From contig DIUL01000168.1 in the NCBI GenBank assembly GCA_002422345.1, positions 1-64,000 on the forward strand: a DNA stretch of 64,000 bases, read 5' to 3'. The DNA comes from Acetobacteraceae bacterium UBA6159. Lineage in GTDB: Bacteria > Pseudomonadota > Alphaproteobacteria > Acetobacterales > Acetobacteraceae. The notes below the pieces were generated by a model. The model ran no database searches and was not told the DNA's origin. It saw only the letters and a program-made list of their open reading frames with translations. Below are positions 44,529 through 54,659 of the stretch, in pieces (within the stretch, counting starts at the first letter, position 1; every line of letters begins with the position of its first letter). Position numbers and translations under genes: made by a program.

Positions 44529-45521
44529 TTGTTCCGCTCATTCTTCATGACCCGCCGCTGGATCCTGTGGTCGATCCCGGGTGGCGCGCTGATCCTGTTC
44601 TCGACCTGGTACAAGGTGGAGCTCGACGTCAAGATCAACGAATGGTTCGGAGAATTCTACAACCTGATCCAGAAGGCCCTGAGCAAGCCCGATACGATCA
44701 CCATGGACGAGTACATGGGCCAGCTCTCCACCTTCGGATACATCGCCGGCCTGTATGTCGTGATCGCCGTCGCCACGGACTTCTTCATCAAGCACTACGT
44801 CTTCCGCTGGCGCAACGCGATGAACGACTACTACGCGGCGCACTGGCACACCGTCCGCCATATCGAGGGCGCGTCGCAGCGCATCCAGGAGGACACGATG
44901 CGGTTCGCCCGCATGGTGGAAGGCCTGGGCGTGAGCTTCATGCGCTCGGTCATGACGCTGTTCGCCTTCCTGCCGATCCTGTGGACCCTGTCCGCGCAGG
45001 TGAAGGAACTGCCCTGGATCGGGCCGGTGCCGCATGCGCTGGTCTGGGTCGCGATCCTGCTGGCGCTGTCTGGCACCGTGCTGCTGGCCGCCGTCGGGAT
45101 CAAGCTGCCGGGGCTGGAGTTCGAGAACCAGCGCGTCGAGGCGGCCTACCGCAAGGAGCTCGTCTATGGCGAGGACAACGCCGAACGGGCCGAGGCGGAG
45201 AACCTGCGTCTGCTGTTCGCCGATGTCCGGCGGAACTATTTCCGGCTGTTCTTCCACTATCTGTATTTCGACGTGGCCCGCTGGTCCTATCTCCAGTTCA
45301 GCGTGCTGGTGCCCTATATTGCCCTGGCGCCGACCCTGGTCGCGGGTGCGGTGACGCTGGGCGTCATGCAGCAGATCGTCCGCGCCTTTGGGCGGGTCGA
45401 AAGCTCCTTCCAGTACCTGGTCAACAGTTGGACGACGATCGTGGAGCTGATGTCGGTGTACAAGCGTCTGCGGGCCTTTGAGCATCAGATCCGCACGCGT
45501 GAGGCAGCGGAGCAGGGCTGA
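44529..45521 (+). CDS. sbmA: SbmA/BacA-family peptide transporter
   Basis: 330-aa proton-driven inner-membrane transporter family (SbmA_BacA), which imports proline-rich antimicrobial peptides, microcins and modified peptides; BacA is important for symbiosis in rhizobia. About seven helices, with EFYNLIQKAL, RWRNAMNDYYAAHW and EGASQRIQEDTMRFA. Starts with TTG, fixed by AGGAG at 44518-44522, six bases upstream. Followed six bases later by radA. Confidence 0.88.
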   Translation: MFRSFFMTRRWILWSIPGGALILFSTWYKVELDVKINEWFGEFYNLIQKALSKPDTITMDEYMGQLSTFGYIAGLYVVIAVATDFFIKHYVFRWRNAMNDYYAAHWHTVRHIEGASQRIQEDTMRFARMVEGLGVSFMRSVMTLFAFLPILWTLSAQVKELPWIGPVPHALVWVAILLALSGTVLLAAVGIKLPGLEFENQRVEAAYRKELVYGEDNAERAEAENLRLLFADVRRNYFRLFFHYLYFDVARWSYLQFSVLVPYIALAPTLVAGAVTLGVMQQIVRAFGRVESSFQYLVNSWTTIVELMSVYKRLRAFEHQIRTREAAEQG

Positions 45522-45526
45522 AAACC

Positions 45527-46945
<1,419 letters not shown>

Positions 46946-46994
46946 TGCATCACAGATACTTGCACCTGCCGAACTCGGGACCAGATCACGCCGC

Positions 46995-47624
46995 ATGAAT
47001 AGATTGCTCGACGGATATCACCGCTTCCGCACCACCGCCTGGCCCGACCGCAAGCGCCTTTTCGAGGAACTGGCCGATGAGGGCCAGCAGCCTCGGGTCA
47101 TGGTGCTGTCCTGCGCCGACAGCCGCGTCGATCCCGGCATGATCTTCGATGCCGGGCCTGGCGAGCTTTTCGTCGTCCGCAACGTGGCCAGCCTGGCCCC
47201 GCCCTATGCGCCCGACGCCGCCTATCACGGCACCAGCGCCGCCCTGGAATTCGGCGTACGCGTGCTGGAGGTCCATGACCTGCTGGTGATGGGCCACGCG
47301 TTGTGCGGCGGCATCCGCGCCCTGCTGACCGGCGTGCCGCCCGAGGCCGGAGATTTCGTCGCTGGCTGGATCCGACTGGCTGAACCCGCCCGCGCCCGGG
47401 CGCTCGCCTGCGACGACGGCACCGACCTGCAACTCTGCTGTGAACGGGAAGCGGTGAAGCAGTCGATCGAGAACCTGATGACGTTCCCTTGGATACGGGC
47501 GCGTGTCGAGGCGGGCACCCTGCGTCTGCAAGGCGCCCATTTCGACATCCGCTCCGGCGCGCTCAGCATGTTGGGTGCCGACGGCCAGTTCCGCATCGTG
47601 CCCGGACGGCCGAACCTGGGGTAG
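46995..47624 (+). CDS. Beta-class carbonic anhydrase
   Basis: Zinc enzyme interconverting CO2 and bicarbonate. 209 aa. Zinc ligands and their partner are Cys40, Asp42 and Arg44 (SCADSR), His101 and Cys104 (GHALCGG). Begins 49 bases after radA. Likely supplies bicarbonate for carboxylations; no carboxylase gene nearby. Confidence 0.93.
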   Translation: MNRLLDGYHRFRTTAWPDRKRLFEELADEGQQPRVMVLSCADSRVDPGMIFDAGPGELFVVRNVASLAPPYAPDAAYHGTSAALEFGVRVLEVHDLLVMGHALCGGIRALLTGVPPEAGDFVAGWIRLAEPARARALACDDGTDLQLCCEREAVKQSIENLMTFPWIRARVEAGTLRLQGAHFDIRSGALSMLGADGQFRIVPGRPNLG

Positions 47625-47638
47625 GGCCGCCCGCCCCG

Positions 47639-48703
47639 TCAGCGGAACGCGGGCATGACCTCCTCGCCGAACCGGCGCATGGAGGTCATGTTCTGTTCAT
47701 GGCTCATGTCGCCGAAGCCGGTCTGGCACAGCAGATGCCGCACCCCGACATCGCGCAGTTCGGCCACCTGTTCCCGCACCCGCTTCGGCGACCCGAAGAT
47801 CGAGCCGGTGGCCAGGATGAACGGCAAGGCCTCCGCGTCCGAGACGGCCGGATTGGTCCAGGGGTTCAGCATCACAGGGTCGATGTTGAAATCGGCGGGG
47901 TTCAGGTCGGTGCGGATATGCATCATGTGGTGCCGGGTTTCCAGCAACAGGGAGGACAACTCGTCCTCGGCCTGGGCATCGGACTCCGCGACATAAACGT
48001 TCCGCCACAGCGCGCTTTGTTCCAGCAGCCGGGTGCGGGTGGCCTCGTCGTGGCCGCCCTCGATCAGGCCGGCCTCATACAGCTTCCACCGTTCCGCGAT
48101 CCGGTCGACCGGCAAACGGGACGTCAGGATGGGAATACCCAGCCGCCCGCAATCGGTGAACGACGAAGGGGAGATCACGCTGCGCCACAGCGGCGGCCCG
48201 GGCAACTGCACGGGGCGGGGCCGAAGCTCCGGCACATGCAGATTGAAGTACTTCCCTTTGTAGGTCAGCGGCGTCTCACGGAACAAGCGCGTGAAGATGT
48301 CCTGCGCTTCCTCCAACCTCTCCCGGCTGTCAGCGCTGCGCAGGCCGTAGCCGATGAACTCGTACTCGTTGAACACCGTGCCCTTGCCGATGCCGACATC
48401 GATCCGGCCGCGCGACAGGTTATCAAGCAGCGACAACTGCACCGCGAGCCGCACCGGATGATGGAACGGCATCTGCAAAACGGCGAAGCCGATCCGGATC
48501 CGCTCGGTCCGCATGGCGATGGCCGCGGCGAACAACAGGGCGTCGTTGTAGACGCTCTCCCCGGTGAAATAGTGCTCGGTCAGCCAGACATCGCCAAAGC
48601 CGAGGGTCTCGGCGTAGCAGACCTGTTCGATCTGCTGGTCGATGCGGGCCGCGTCCTCCTCGGGTGAGGGGGAAAGGGCCAGTGTCAGCCATCCGAACCG
48701 CAT
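47639..48703 (-). CDS. LLM-class flavin-dependent oxidoreductase
   Basis: 354-aa bacterial-luciferase-like monooxygenase: GDVWLTEHYFTGES, GFAVLQMPFHHPVRLAVQLSL and GRIDVGIGKG barrel signatures. Convergent with carbonic anhydrase (14 bases). Different subgroup from the 33.7 kb LLM protein. Flavin and substrate not determinable from sequence. Confidence 0.87.
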   Translation of the reverse strand: MRFGWLTLALSPSPEEDAARIDQQIEQVCYAETLGFGDVWLTEHYFTGESVYNDALLFAAAIAMRTERIRIGFAVLQMPFHHPVRLAVQLSLLDNLSRGRIDVGIGKGTVFNEYEFIGYGLRSADSRERLEEAQDIFTRLFRETPLTYKGKYFNLHVPELRPRPVQLPGPPLWRSVISPSSFTDCGRLGIPILTSRLPVDRIAERWKLYEAGLIEGGHDEATRTRLLEQSALWRNVYVAESDAQAEDELSSLLLETRHHMMHIRTDLNPADFNIDPVMLNPWTNPAVSDAEALPFILATGSIFGSPKRVREQVAELRDVGVRHLLCQTGFGDMSHEQNMTSMRRFGEEVMPAFR

Positions 48704-48928
48704 GGAAGTCTCCCGTGTTCTCGTCCCGTCACGTTATCCGAACCTGACGCCGGACAGAAGGCGTGGCGCCCAGCGGAAATGGGAGGCTTGCAGGCGGGCG
48801 GTGCCGCAAGCATGGTGCGGCCCTTCGCACGATCCGACCCTTCTCTCGACTCTGGTGATCCGGCAAACCGACGCATGTCCTACAGAAGCGGAATTTCTCG
48901 ACAACGGTCCCGCCGGCGACGGCAAGTC

Positions 48929-49582
48929 ATGACGCGTTTCGCCCTTTGGCTGGCGGTCGCGGCGGTGTTCATCGGGATCGGCTATTCGTCCTATCGCTCC
49001 GGCGCGCTGCTGGCGCGGATGGAGGTACGGGGGCTGGAGGACGACATCACCCGGCTGACCAACCAGGTGGAGGGACTGCGGGTCGAGAATGACCGGCTCC
49101 GCATGGACCTGTCCCAGGCGCGCCAGACCGCGGACGGCGTGAAACGGCGCTACGAGTCGGATGTGCCGAGCGGAGCGCTGGCGAACTTGGTTGCTCTGGT
49201 GAGGGAGAAGATTGGGGCGGGGGTGAAGGAGGAACGGCTGGCGCAGGTCGTGCGGGAGGCTGAGAATGCCCGCGCATGCGAGGGTCGGTTCATCCGCAAG
49301 CGCTTCGCCATCCACACCGCCGGCCAGGGCACCGAGGAATCGGTCACCCTGCTGGAAGGCCTGATCCAGGTCTCGGCGTCCGCCCCGGCCAGTGCGGACG
49401 ATCCCGCGAAGGCGGCGACGGTGACGATTTCCCGTGTCTGGTCATCCCAGCCGATCAAGGTGACCGGGATGCCGGTGCGCCAGGCGATTCCGCTGAACAA
49501 CGCGGAGATGAAGCTGACGGTCGAGGCCAGCGAGTTGCGCGGCTATGGCACCGCGACGCTCAGCCTGTGCGGGCGGGGTTAG
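48929..49582 (+). CDS. Membrane-anchored coiled-coil protein, unknown function
   Basis: 217 aa. One N-terminal membrane helix (FALWLAVAAVFIGIGYSS, residues 3-20), then a coiled coil over about 32-75 (for example RGLEDDITRLTNQVEGLR), then a compact C-terminal beta-like region with Cys in ENARACEGRF and LSLCGRG. Start at ATG 48929; an upstream open stretch has no start or protein-like composition that convinces me. No family recognised. Confidence 0.65.
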   Translation: MTRFALWLAVAAVFIGIGYSSYRSGALLARMEVRGLEDDITRLTNQVEGLRVENDRLRMDLSQARQTADGVKRRYESDVPSGALANLVALVREKIGAGVKEERLAQVVREAENARACEGRFIRKRFAIHTAGQGTEESVTLLEGLIQVSASAPASADDPAKAATVTISRVWSSQPIKVTGMPVRQAIPLNNAEMKLTVEASELRGYGTATLSLCGRG

Positions 49583-49583
49583 G

Positions 49584-50144
49584 TCAGATCAGGCTCGGGT
49601 CCGCCAAGGTCGTGTCCTGGCCGATCACCGGGTCGGCGATCGCGGCTTCCAGGCTGCTCGCGCCCTTCCACTGATCCGCCGGGCGGGCTCGGCCGTCTGA
49701 ACCCACCTGGTCGATGCCCCAGTAGATTTCGAGTGAATGGCCGTCGGGGTCCCGGAACTCCACAGCGATCTGTACGCCGGCTCTGCGGCGCCCGTCGAAG
49801 CTGATCGGGACATTCAGGGCGCGGAGGTGGTTGCGCGCGCGCACGACCTGGTCGAGCGACCCGACCTCAAACGCCATGTGGTGCAGGCCGGCGCCGGCGA
49901 GCTTGTCCTGGGTGGCCGGGAACAAGGCGATGCCGTGATGATCGGTGTTGCAGCGGAGGAACACCGCGCCGCCCGGCATCATGTCGTCGCCGTAGACATC
50001 GGTGACGCGGAAGCCGAGGACCTCGACGTAGAAGCGGGCCGAGCGTTCAAGGTCGGTGACGAACAGCGCGACATGGCCGATCTTGTTGAGGTTGAACGGC
50101 AGGCCGGTGGGGCGGGTCAGGCTGGCGATCGCGTTCGTGTCCAT
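49584..50144 (-). CDS. VOC-family extradiol-dioxygenase-like protein
   Basis: 186-aa two-module VOC protein. Likely metal ligands are His in IGHVALFV (residue 24), His in LHHMAFEV and Glu in SLEIYW, the 2-His-1-carboxylate set of extradiol dioxygenases. The last ~35 residues form a polar tail. Convergent with the coiled-coil protein gene. Function could be ring cleavage, lactoylglutathione-type or resistance; undecided. Confidence 0.8.
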   Translation of the reverse strand: MDTNAIASLTRPTGLPFNLNKIGHVALFVTDLERSARFYVEVLGFRVTDVYGDDMMPGGAVFLRCNTDHHGIALFPATQDKLAGAGLHHMAFEVGSLDQVVRARNHLRALNVPISFDGRRRAGVQIAVEFRDPDGHSLEIYWGIDQVGSDGRARPADQWKGASSLEAAIADPVIGQDTTLADPSLI

Positions 50145-50217
50145 GAATAGGATCCTTTCGCGCTTCTGGCTGGGACGCCCCTGCTTGATACAAGGTCCGC
50201 GCCTGGGCAGGAACCCG

Positions 50218-50631
50218 TCAGGTCCCGATCAGCGCGACCCCGTGGGACAGCGCGGCTGCGCACAGCATTCTGTCGCGGGAGGCCAGCGGCGCGCCCAACC
50301 GGATGGCCAATTCCAGATAGGCCGCGTCATAAAGCGTCACGTCCGTGCCTCGCGCCAGCGCGCGGGTCGCGTCCCATGCCCGAGCGTCCGTTTCGGTATC
50401 GACCGCGATGGGCAGGCGCCGTAATCGGTCGACGGAGCGGTCGACGTAGCCGTGATCGCACCGGCCACGCCGGACCGCGTTGCGCAGGACATTGGCGACT
50501 TCCAGCCGCCAGAGGGACGGCACGACCGCCCCTTCGTCGAGCACCTGCCGCAGGGCGGCGGCGGAACCTGGGGTCCGCTCGTCGTCGAAAAGCCAGGCGA
50601 TGGTCATGGAGGCGTCGAGCACGAGGCTCAC
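50218..50631 (-). CDS. vapC: VapC-type PIN-domain toxin
   Basis: 137-aa PIN-domain endoribonuclease. Conserved acidic residues: Asp6 in LVLDASM, Glu44 in RLEVANVL and Asp102 in TLYDAAYLELA. ATG overlaps the antitoxin stop (ATGA), the typical antitoxin-toxin order. Target RNA not predictable. Confidence 0.9.
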   Translation of the reverse strand: MSLVLDASMTIAWLFDDERTPGSAAALRQVLDEGAVVPSLWRLEVANVLRNAVRRGRCDHGYVDRSVDRLRRLPIAVDTETDARAWDATRALARGTDVTLYDAAYLELAIRLGAPLASRDRMLCAAALSHGVALIGT

Positions 50632-50894
50632 CCGCGGCGCCCTTCCTCCAGCAGATCGCGAATGTTCAGGCCGTCGAGGCGGTGATGGCGGCTTTCAGCC
50701 TCGATCTCCGCCACGGCGGCTTCAGCCTGCTGGCAGGCGGTGGCATGGGCCGCGGTGCGGCGCAGCAGAAGATCACCGTCCTGGGCTTCGATCTCGACCA
50801 CTTCGCCGTCCCGCAGGCCGACGCTTTCGGCCACGGCGGAGGGGACGCGGACCGCGAAGTTTTTGCCCCAACGGCCGACGATGACGGTCGTCAA
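50628..50894 (-). CDS. vapB: AbrB/MazE-type antitoxin
   Basis: 88-aa antitoxin with an N-terminal swapped-hairpin DNA-binding domain (VIVGRWGKNFAVRVPSAVAESVGL) and a C-terminal toxin-binding tail. Starts with TTG, fixed by AGGAGG at 50904-50909 (read on the minus strand), nine bases upstream. A 21-base-arm palindrome overlaps this ribosome site, so the pair is probably autorepressed. Confidence 0.85.
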   Translation of the reverse strand: MTTVIVGRWGKNFAVRVPSAVAESVGLRDGEVVEIEAQDGDLLLRRTAAHATACQQAEAAVAEIEAESRHHRLDGLNIRDLLEEGRRG

Positions 50895-50901
50895 ATGAAA
50901 A

Positions 50902-50949
50902 TGCCTCCTGACACTGGGATATTCTGGCATATCCCAATGTCAGGAGGCA
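50902..50949. promoter_or_regulatory. Palindromic operator of the VapBC-type pair
   Basis: Inverted repeat with arms 50902-50922 and 50929-50949, 20 of 21 bases complementary, six-base spacer. It contains the antitoxin ribosome-binding site in one arm. The inner core is GGGATAT facing ATATCCC. Position and symmetry fit autoregulation by the AbrB-type antitoxin or toxin-antitoxin complex. Confidence 0.75.
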
Positions 50950-50961
50950 AGTTTTCAAAGT

Positions 50962-50989
50962 CCAGGGCGGGGCCGATGACCCCGCCTGG
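50962..50989 (-). terminator. Terminator-like hairpin after the peptide-binding protein gene
   Basis: Stem of ten base pairs with one bulge (50962-50972 against 50980-50989), seven-base loop, a few bases after the binding-protein stop on the minus strand. The T-run is poor, so termination efficiency is doubtful. It separates the binding-protein gene from the VapBC-type pair. Confidence 0.55.
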
Positions 50990-50995
50990 AGTTGC

Positions 50996-52594
50996 TTACT
51001 TCTTCAGCCAGAGATCATCGAACCGGTAGCCGTTGTACCCGCTGTTCACCATCGGGGTGAAACCTTGCAGGTTCGGCTGCCAGCAGGTGCCCGCCCGGAT
51101 GTGGTAGATGATCGGGCGCGCCACGTCGTTCTGGATCTGCTGGTCGATGGCCCAGACCATCTTCTTGCGCTTCTCCGGATCGACTTCCGACGATTGTGCG
51201 TCGAAGGCCTTCTCCAGCTCGGGGTTGCAGTACTCCGAGTAGTTACGCTCCGACTTGCAGGCGTAGTTCTCGTAGAAGGTCTGGTCCGGATCGTCGACCG
51301 CGTTGCCGGTCAGGTTCAGGCCCACCGCGTAGTCCTTGCGCGCGACCTTGGAGAACCAGAGGCTGGTCTCCACCGGCTCCAGCTCACCCTCGACATGGAT
51401 CTGCTTGAGGTTGTCGATCAGGATCACCGCCGGATCGCGATAGGCGGGGATGTTGCGGGTCGAGATCTTCACCTTCAGCGTGTTGGTGGCGCTGTAGCCC
51501 AGCTTCTCCATGATGGCGCGGGCTTCGGCGCGGTTCTTGTTCACGTCGCCATAGCCCAGCATCTGGGCCTGCATCTCGGCCGGCATGCCCCAGACGCCGG
51601 ACGGCGCGGGCAGCATCGATCCGCCGATATCGGCCTGGCCTTCAAACATGATGTCGATGAAGGTCTTGCGGTCGAGCGACAACGCCATCGCCTTGCGGAT
51701 ATCGGCGTTGTTGAACGGCTCCTTCTCACGGTTCACAATCAGGTTGCCGGACACGTTGGTCGGACCGAAATGGCAGACCGCGTTCGGCATCTGCGTCTTG
51801 ATGTCGCGCATCAGCGGAACGGTGACCTCGGTCGGGAAGGTCATGTCCAGCTTACCCGCCATGAACGCCAGCATGGCGGTGGAGCGGTTGGTGATGATCG
51901 GATACTCGATCGCGTCCAGGTACGGCCGGCCGGGCTTCCAGTAATCCTTGTTCTTGACCAGGCGGATCGTCTCGTTCTGCTTGAACTCGACGAATTTGAA
52001 CGGCCCGGTGCCGATCGGCGCGGTGCGCTGCTGGGCCGGCGTCGCGTGGCAGGGATAGATCGGCGTATAGCCGGACGCGAGCAGGGAGATCAGCGAGGGC
52101 TGCGGGCGCGCAAGCTCGAACGTAACCTCGTTCGGGCCATTCGGGGTCACCGCCTTGACGTTCTGGTACCACAGCTTGCGCGGGTTCTTCCGCAGCTTGT
52201 CCTTCGCCGTGCCCTGCACGAGGTCGAAGGTGCACTTCACATCGGCCGAGGTGAAGGGCTTGCCGTCGTGCCACTTCACGCCTTCCTGCAGCTTGAACGT
52301 CAGCTTCGACTTGTCCTGGTTCCAGGTCCAGGAGGACGCGAGTTCAGGAACGATCGAGGCTTCGCTGTTCTGCGCGACGTGCTGGTCGAACATGACCAGA
52401 TTGTTGAACACCGCCATGAATGGCACGTTGGTGGAATAAGTCGCCTCCTCATGGATCGAGGCGGAAGCGGGGTTGTCGCGTTGATAGATGCGAAGGGTGC
52501 CGCCCGCCTGCGGCTGTTGTGCGAGGGCGGCGGTCGAGGTCAGGGCGGCGATCGCGCCCGCGGTCATCACCATTCGTCTGAAACTTGGCGCCAT
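50996..52594 (-). CDS. Peptide/nickel-type ABC transporter substrate-binding protein (SBP_bac_5)
   Basis: 532-aa periplasmic DppA/OppA-type binding protein. Signal peptide MVMTAGAIAALTSTAALAQ with cleavage near residue 25-26; family blocks VPELASSWTWNQD, KLTFKLQEGVKWHDGKPF and RKAMALSLDRKTFID. No permease or ATPase genes are next to it. Divergent from the D-glutamate cyclase genes with 114 bases between, so it may be co-regulated with them. Start set at ATG 52594 where the signal begins. Confidence 0.88.
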   Translation of the reverse strand: MAPSFRRMVMTAGAIAALTSTAALAQQPQAGGTLRIYQRDNPASASIHEEATYSTNVPFMAVFNNLVMFDQHVAQNSEASIVPELASSWTWNQDKSKLTFKLQEGVKWHDGKPFTSADVKCTFDLVQGTAKDKLRKNPRKLWYQNVKAVTPNGPNEVTFELARPQPSLISLLASGYTPIYPCHATPAQQRTAPIGTGPFKFVEFKQNETIRLVKNKDYWKPGRPYLDAIEYPIITNRSTAMLAFMAGKLDMTFPTEVTVPLMRDIKTQMPNAVCHFGPTNVSGNLIVNREKEPFNNADIRKAMALSLDRKTFIDIMFEGQADIGGSMLPAPSGVWGMPAEMQAQMLGYGDVNKNRAEARAIMEKLGYSATNTLKVKISTRNIPAYRDPAVILIDNLKQIHVEGELEPVETSLWFSKVARKDYAVGLNLTGNAVDDPDQTFYENYACKSERNYSEYCNPELEKAFDAQSSEVDPEKRKKMVWAIDQQIQNDVARPIIYHIRAGTCWQPNLQGFTPMVNSGYNGYRFDDLWLKK

Positions 52595-52708
52595 GTCGGC
52601 TGCGCTCCTTAGGTAAACGCGTGTTTGAACAGGGCTCATCTAGCCCGGATCGGCTCGCACGGCGATGGTTGTTCTGCTATTCTGAACGAACAAGGCTGGG
52701 AGAGTGCG

Positions 52709-53512
52709 ATGGACGGGATGGTCGATATGCGCGGGGCCGTCGGTGGCGCGCGCGAGAGGCATCGGATCAGGAGCGGCGCCTTCACCGGCCCGACCGCGGG
52801 CATGGCACCCGGGAACGTGCAGGCTAACCTGGTGATCCTGCCCAAGGCGCTCGCGCATGACTTCCTGCGCTTTGCCCAGGCCAACCCGAAACCCTGCCCG
52901 GTCCTGGCCGTGTCCGAGGCCGGCGATCCGCGGTTTCCGACCCTCGGCGCCGATCTCGATATGCGGACGGATTTGCCCCAGTACCGCGTCTGGCGCGACG
53001 GCGTGATGGTCGAGGAACCGACCGACATCAGCCATATCTGGCGTGACGACCTGGTGGGCTTCGCGATCGGCTGCTCCTTTTCCTTCGAGGAAGCCCTGGT
53101 CGAGAACGGTATCGACGTCCGTCACATCACCTGTGGTTCGAACGTGCCGATGTACCGGACCAATATCCCCTGCGTCCCGGCCGGCCCGTTCCATGGGCCT
53201 CTGGTCGTGTCGATGCGCCCGTTCAAGCCGGCCGATGCGATCCGGGCGATCCAGATCACGTCGCGCTTTCCGTCGGTCCATGGCGCGCCGGTGCATATCG
53301 GGATGCCCGCCGGGATCGGGATCGCGGATATCAACAAGCCTGATTACGGCGATGCGGTGCCGATCGGGGCGGATGAACTGCCGGTGTTCTGGGCCTGCGG
53401 TGTCACCCCCCAGGCCGTGATCGCGGCGGTGAAGCCGGAATTCTGCATCACCCACGCGCCGGGCTGCATGCTGATCACCGACCTGCTGAACACGAAACTC
53501 GCGGCGCTGTAG
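52709..53512 (+). CDS. DUF1445 protein, N-terminal half of D-glutamate cyclase
   Basis: 267-aa protein of the DUF1445/putative hydro-lyase family. The N-terminal half of mammalian D-glutamate cyclase (DGLUCY), which turns D-glutamate into 5-oxo-D-proline, belongs to this family. Conserved blocks seen: [55 protein letters not shown], and CGVTPQ. GGGAGAG precedes ATG at 52709. Three bases before the DUF4392 gene, which corresponds to the other half of the mammalian enzyme. Confidence 0.88.
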   Translation: MDGMVDMRGAVGGARERHRIRSGAFTGPTAGMAPGNVQANLVILPKALAHDFLRFAQANPKPCPVLAVSEAGDPRFPTLGADLDMRTDLPQYRVWRDGVMVEEPTDISHIWRDDLVGFAIGCSFSFEEALVENGIDVRHITCGSNVPMYRTNIPCVPAGPFHGPLVVSMRPFKPADAIRAIQITSRFPSVHGAPVHIGMPAGIGIADINKPDYGDAVPIGADELPVFWACGVTPQAVIAAVKPEFCITHAPGCMLITDLLNTKLAAL

Positions 53513-53515
53513 CCT

Positions 53516-54433
53516 GTGACGACCGATCGGGGGATGCGCGCGTTGCCACACGAGCATGCCCGGATCGACCGGATCGAGGCCCTGCTGCACGAGGATGTCG
53601 GCCGCAACGTCACCGCCCTGATGGCCGCTACCCGAGGCGCCCTCGCACGGGCCGCCTTCGGCCTGGCTGAGGCCCGGTCGGTGGGGATTGTGACCGGGTT
53701 CTTCGTCCCGGGCGGCGAAATCCCGGCGGCCGAGACCGATGGTCCCGCTGGTGCCGCTTTGCTCGCCCGCGGCCTGACCCGGCTTGGCGTCCCTTGCCGG
53801 CTGCTGACCGACGCTTCCTGCCGCGATGCCTGCGCGGTCGCGCTGGAGGCCGCCGGCGCGCTGTCTGTCCCGGTCGATGTCGTGACGACAACGCACGACA
53901 CGGATACGGCGCTGAAGACTTGGCGCGGGGCCGGGATCGACTGGGCCGTGGCGATCGAGCGTTGTGGACGCACCGCCGATGGGACCCTGCGGAACATGCG
54001 GGGGCATGACATCGGCGCCCATGCGGTGCCGCTGGATGACGTGTTCTCCGGCGGCCCCTGGCGCACGGTCGCGATCGGCGATGGCGGGAATGAGATCGGG
54101 ATGGGCGCTCTGCCGCCCGGCTTGATCGCGGCCCATGTGGCGCATGGGGCGCGCATCGCCTGCGTCACCCCGGCCGATCATTTGGTGATGGCGGGCGTGT
54201 CACACTGGGGCGCCTGGGGCCTGATCGCCGCGCTCGCCGCCGCGCGCGCGGATTGGCGGACAGAATTGCTAGAATGCCTCGACCCCGCGCTGGACCGGTT
54301 GGTGCTGGAGGCGATGGTGGCCCATGGCCCGGCGGTGGATGGCGTGTCGCTGCGGCGCGTGGCAACGATCGACAGCCTGGACCTGGACACGCACCACCGG
54401 AAGCTGGCGGAGATCATGGCGGCCGTGGGGTAG
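53516..54433 (+). CDS. DUF4392 protein, C-terminal half of D-glutamate cyclase
   Basis: 305-aa protein of the DUF4392 family, the C-terminal half of DGLUCY. Conserved: GIVTGFFVPGGEIPAAETDGP, AIERCGRTADGTLRNMRG, IGDGGNEIGMG and the VSHWGAWGL block. It probably completes the cyclase active site with the DUF1445 partner. Starts at GTG three bases after the DUF1445 stop; ATG at 53534 is an alternative. The pairing is strong evidence that both act together, though the bacterial substrate is inferred. Confidence 0.88.
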   Translation: MTTDRGMRALPHEHARIDRIEALLHEDVGRNVTALMAATRGALARAAFGLAEARSVGIVTGFFVPGGEIPAAETDGPAGAALLARGLTRLGVPCRLLTDASCRDACAVALEAAGALSVPVDVVTTTHDTDTALKTWRGAGIDWAVAIERCGRTADGTLRNMRGHDIGAHAVPLDDVFSGGPWRTVAIGDGGNEIGMGALPPGLIAAHVAHGARIACVTPADHLVMAGVSHWGAWGLIAALAAARADWRTELLECLDPALDRLVLEAMVAHGPAVDGVSLRRVATIDSLDLDTHHRKLAEIMAAVG

Positions 54434-54467
54434 ACGGCCGCCTCACGTCCAACGAAAATCACGCACC

Positions 54468-54620
54468 ATGAATACGACCGAGGCCAAAGAGCCCGCCCCT
54501 CACGCCAAACCGCGCCGGACCGGCTTCCTGGATGGCCAGTTCACCATCCCCGACGACTTTGATCGTATGGCCGAACACGAGATCGCGGCACTGTTCGAAG
54601 CGGACGGGCCTCACGCCTGA
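54468..54620 (+). CDS. 50-aa protein resembling an antitoxin C-terminus
   Basis: Small frame MNTTEAKEPAPH to GPHA. Its second half, TIPDDFDRMAEHEIAALFE, has the IPDDFD-type acidic helix found in toxin-binding tails of Phd/VapB antitoxins, but it has no DNA-binding half and no toxin gene follows. It may be a remnant, an orphan antitoxin-like peptide or a normal small protein. Located 34 bases after the DUF4392 stop. Confidence 0.5.
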   Translation: MNTTEAKEPAPHAKPRRTGFLDGQFTIPDDFDRMAEHEIAALFEADGPHA

Positions 54621-54659
54621 ACGGCGCAATATCCCGCGCCCATACGCCTCGTCTGACGC

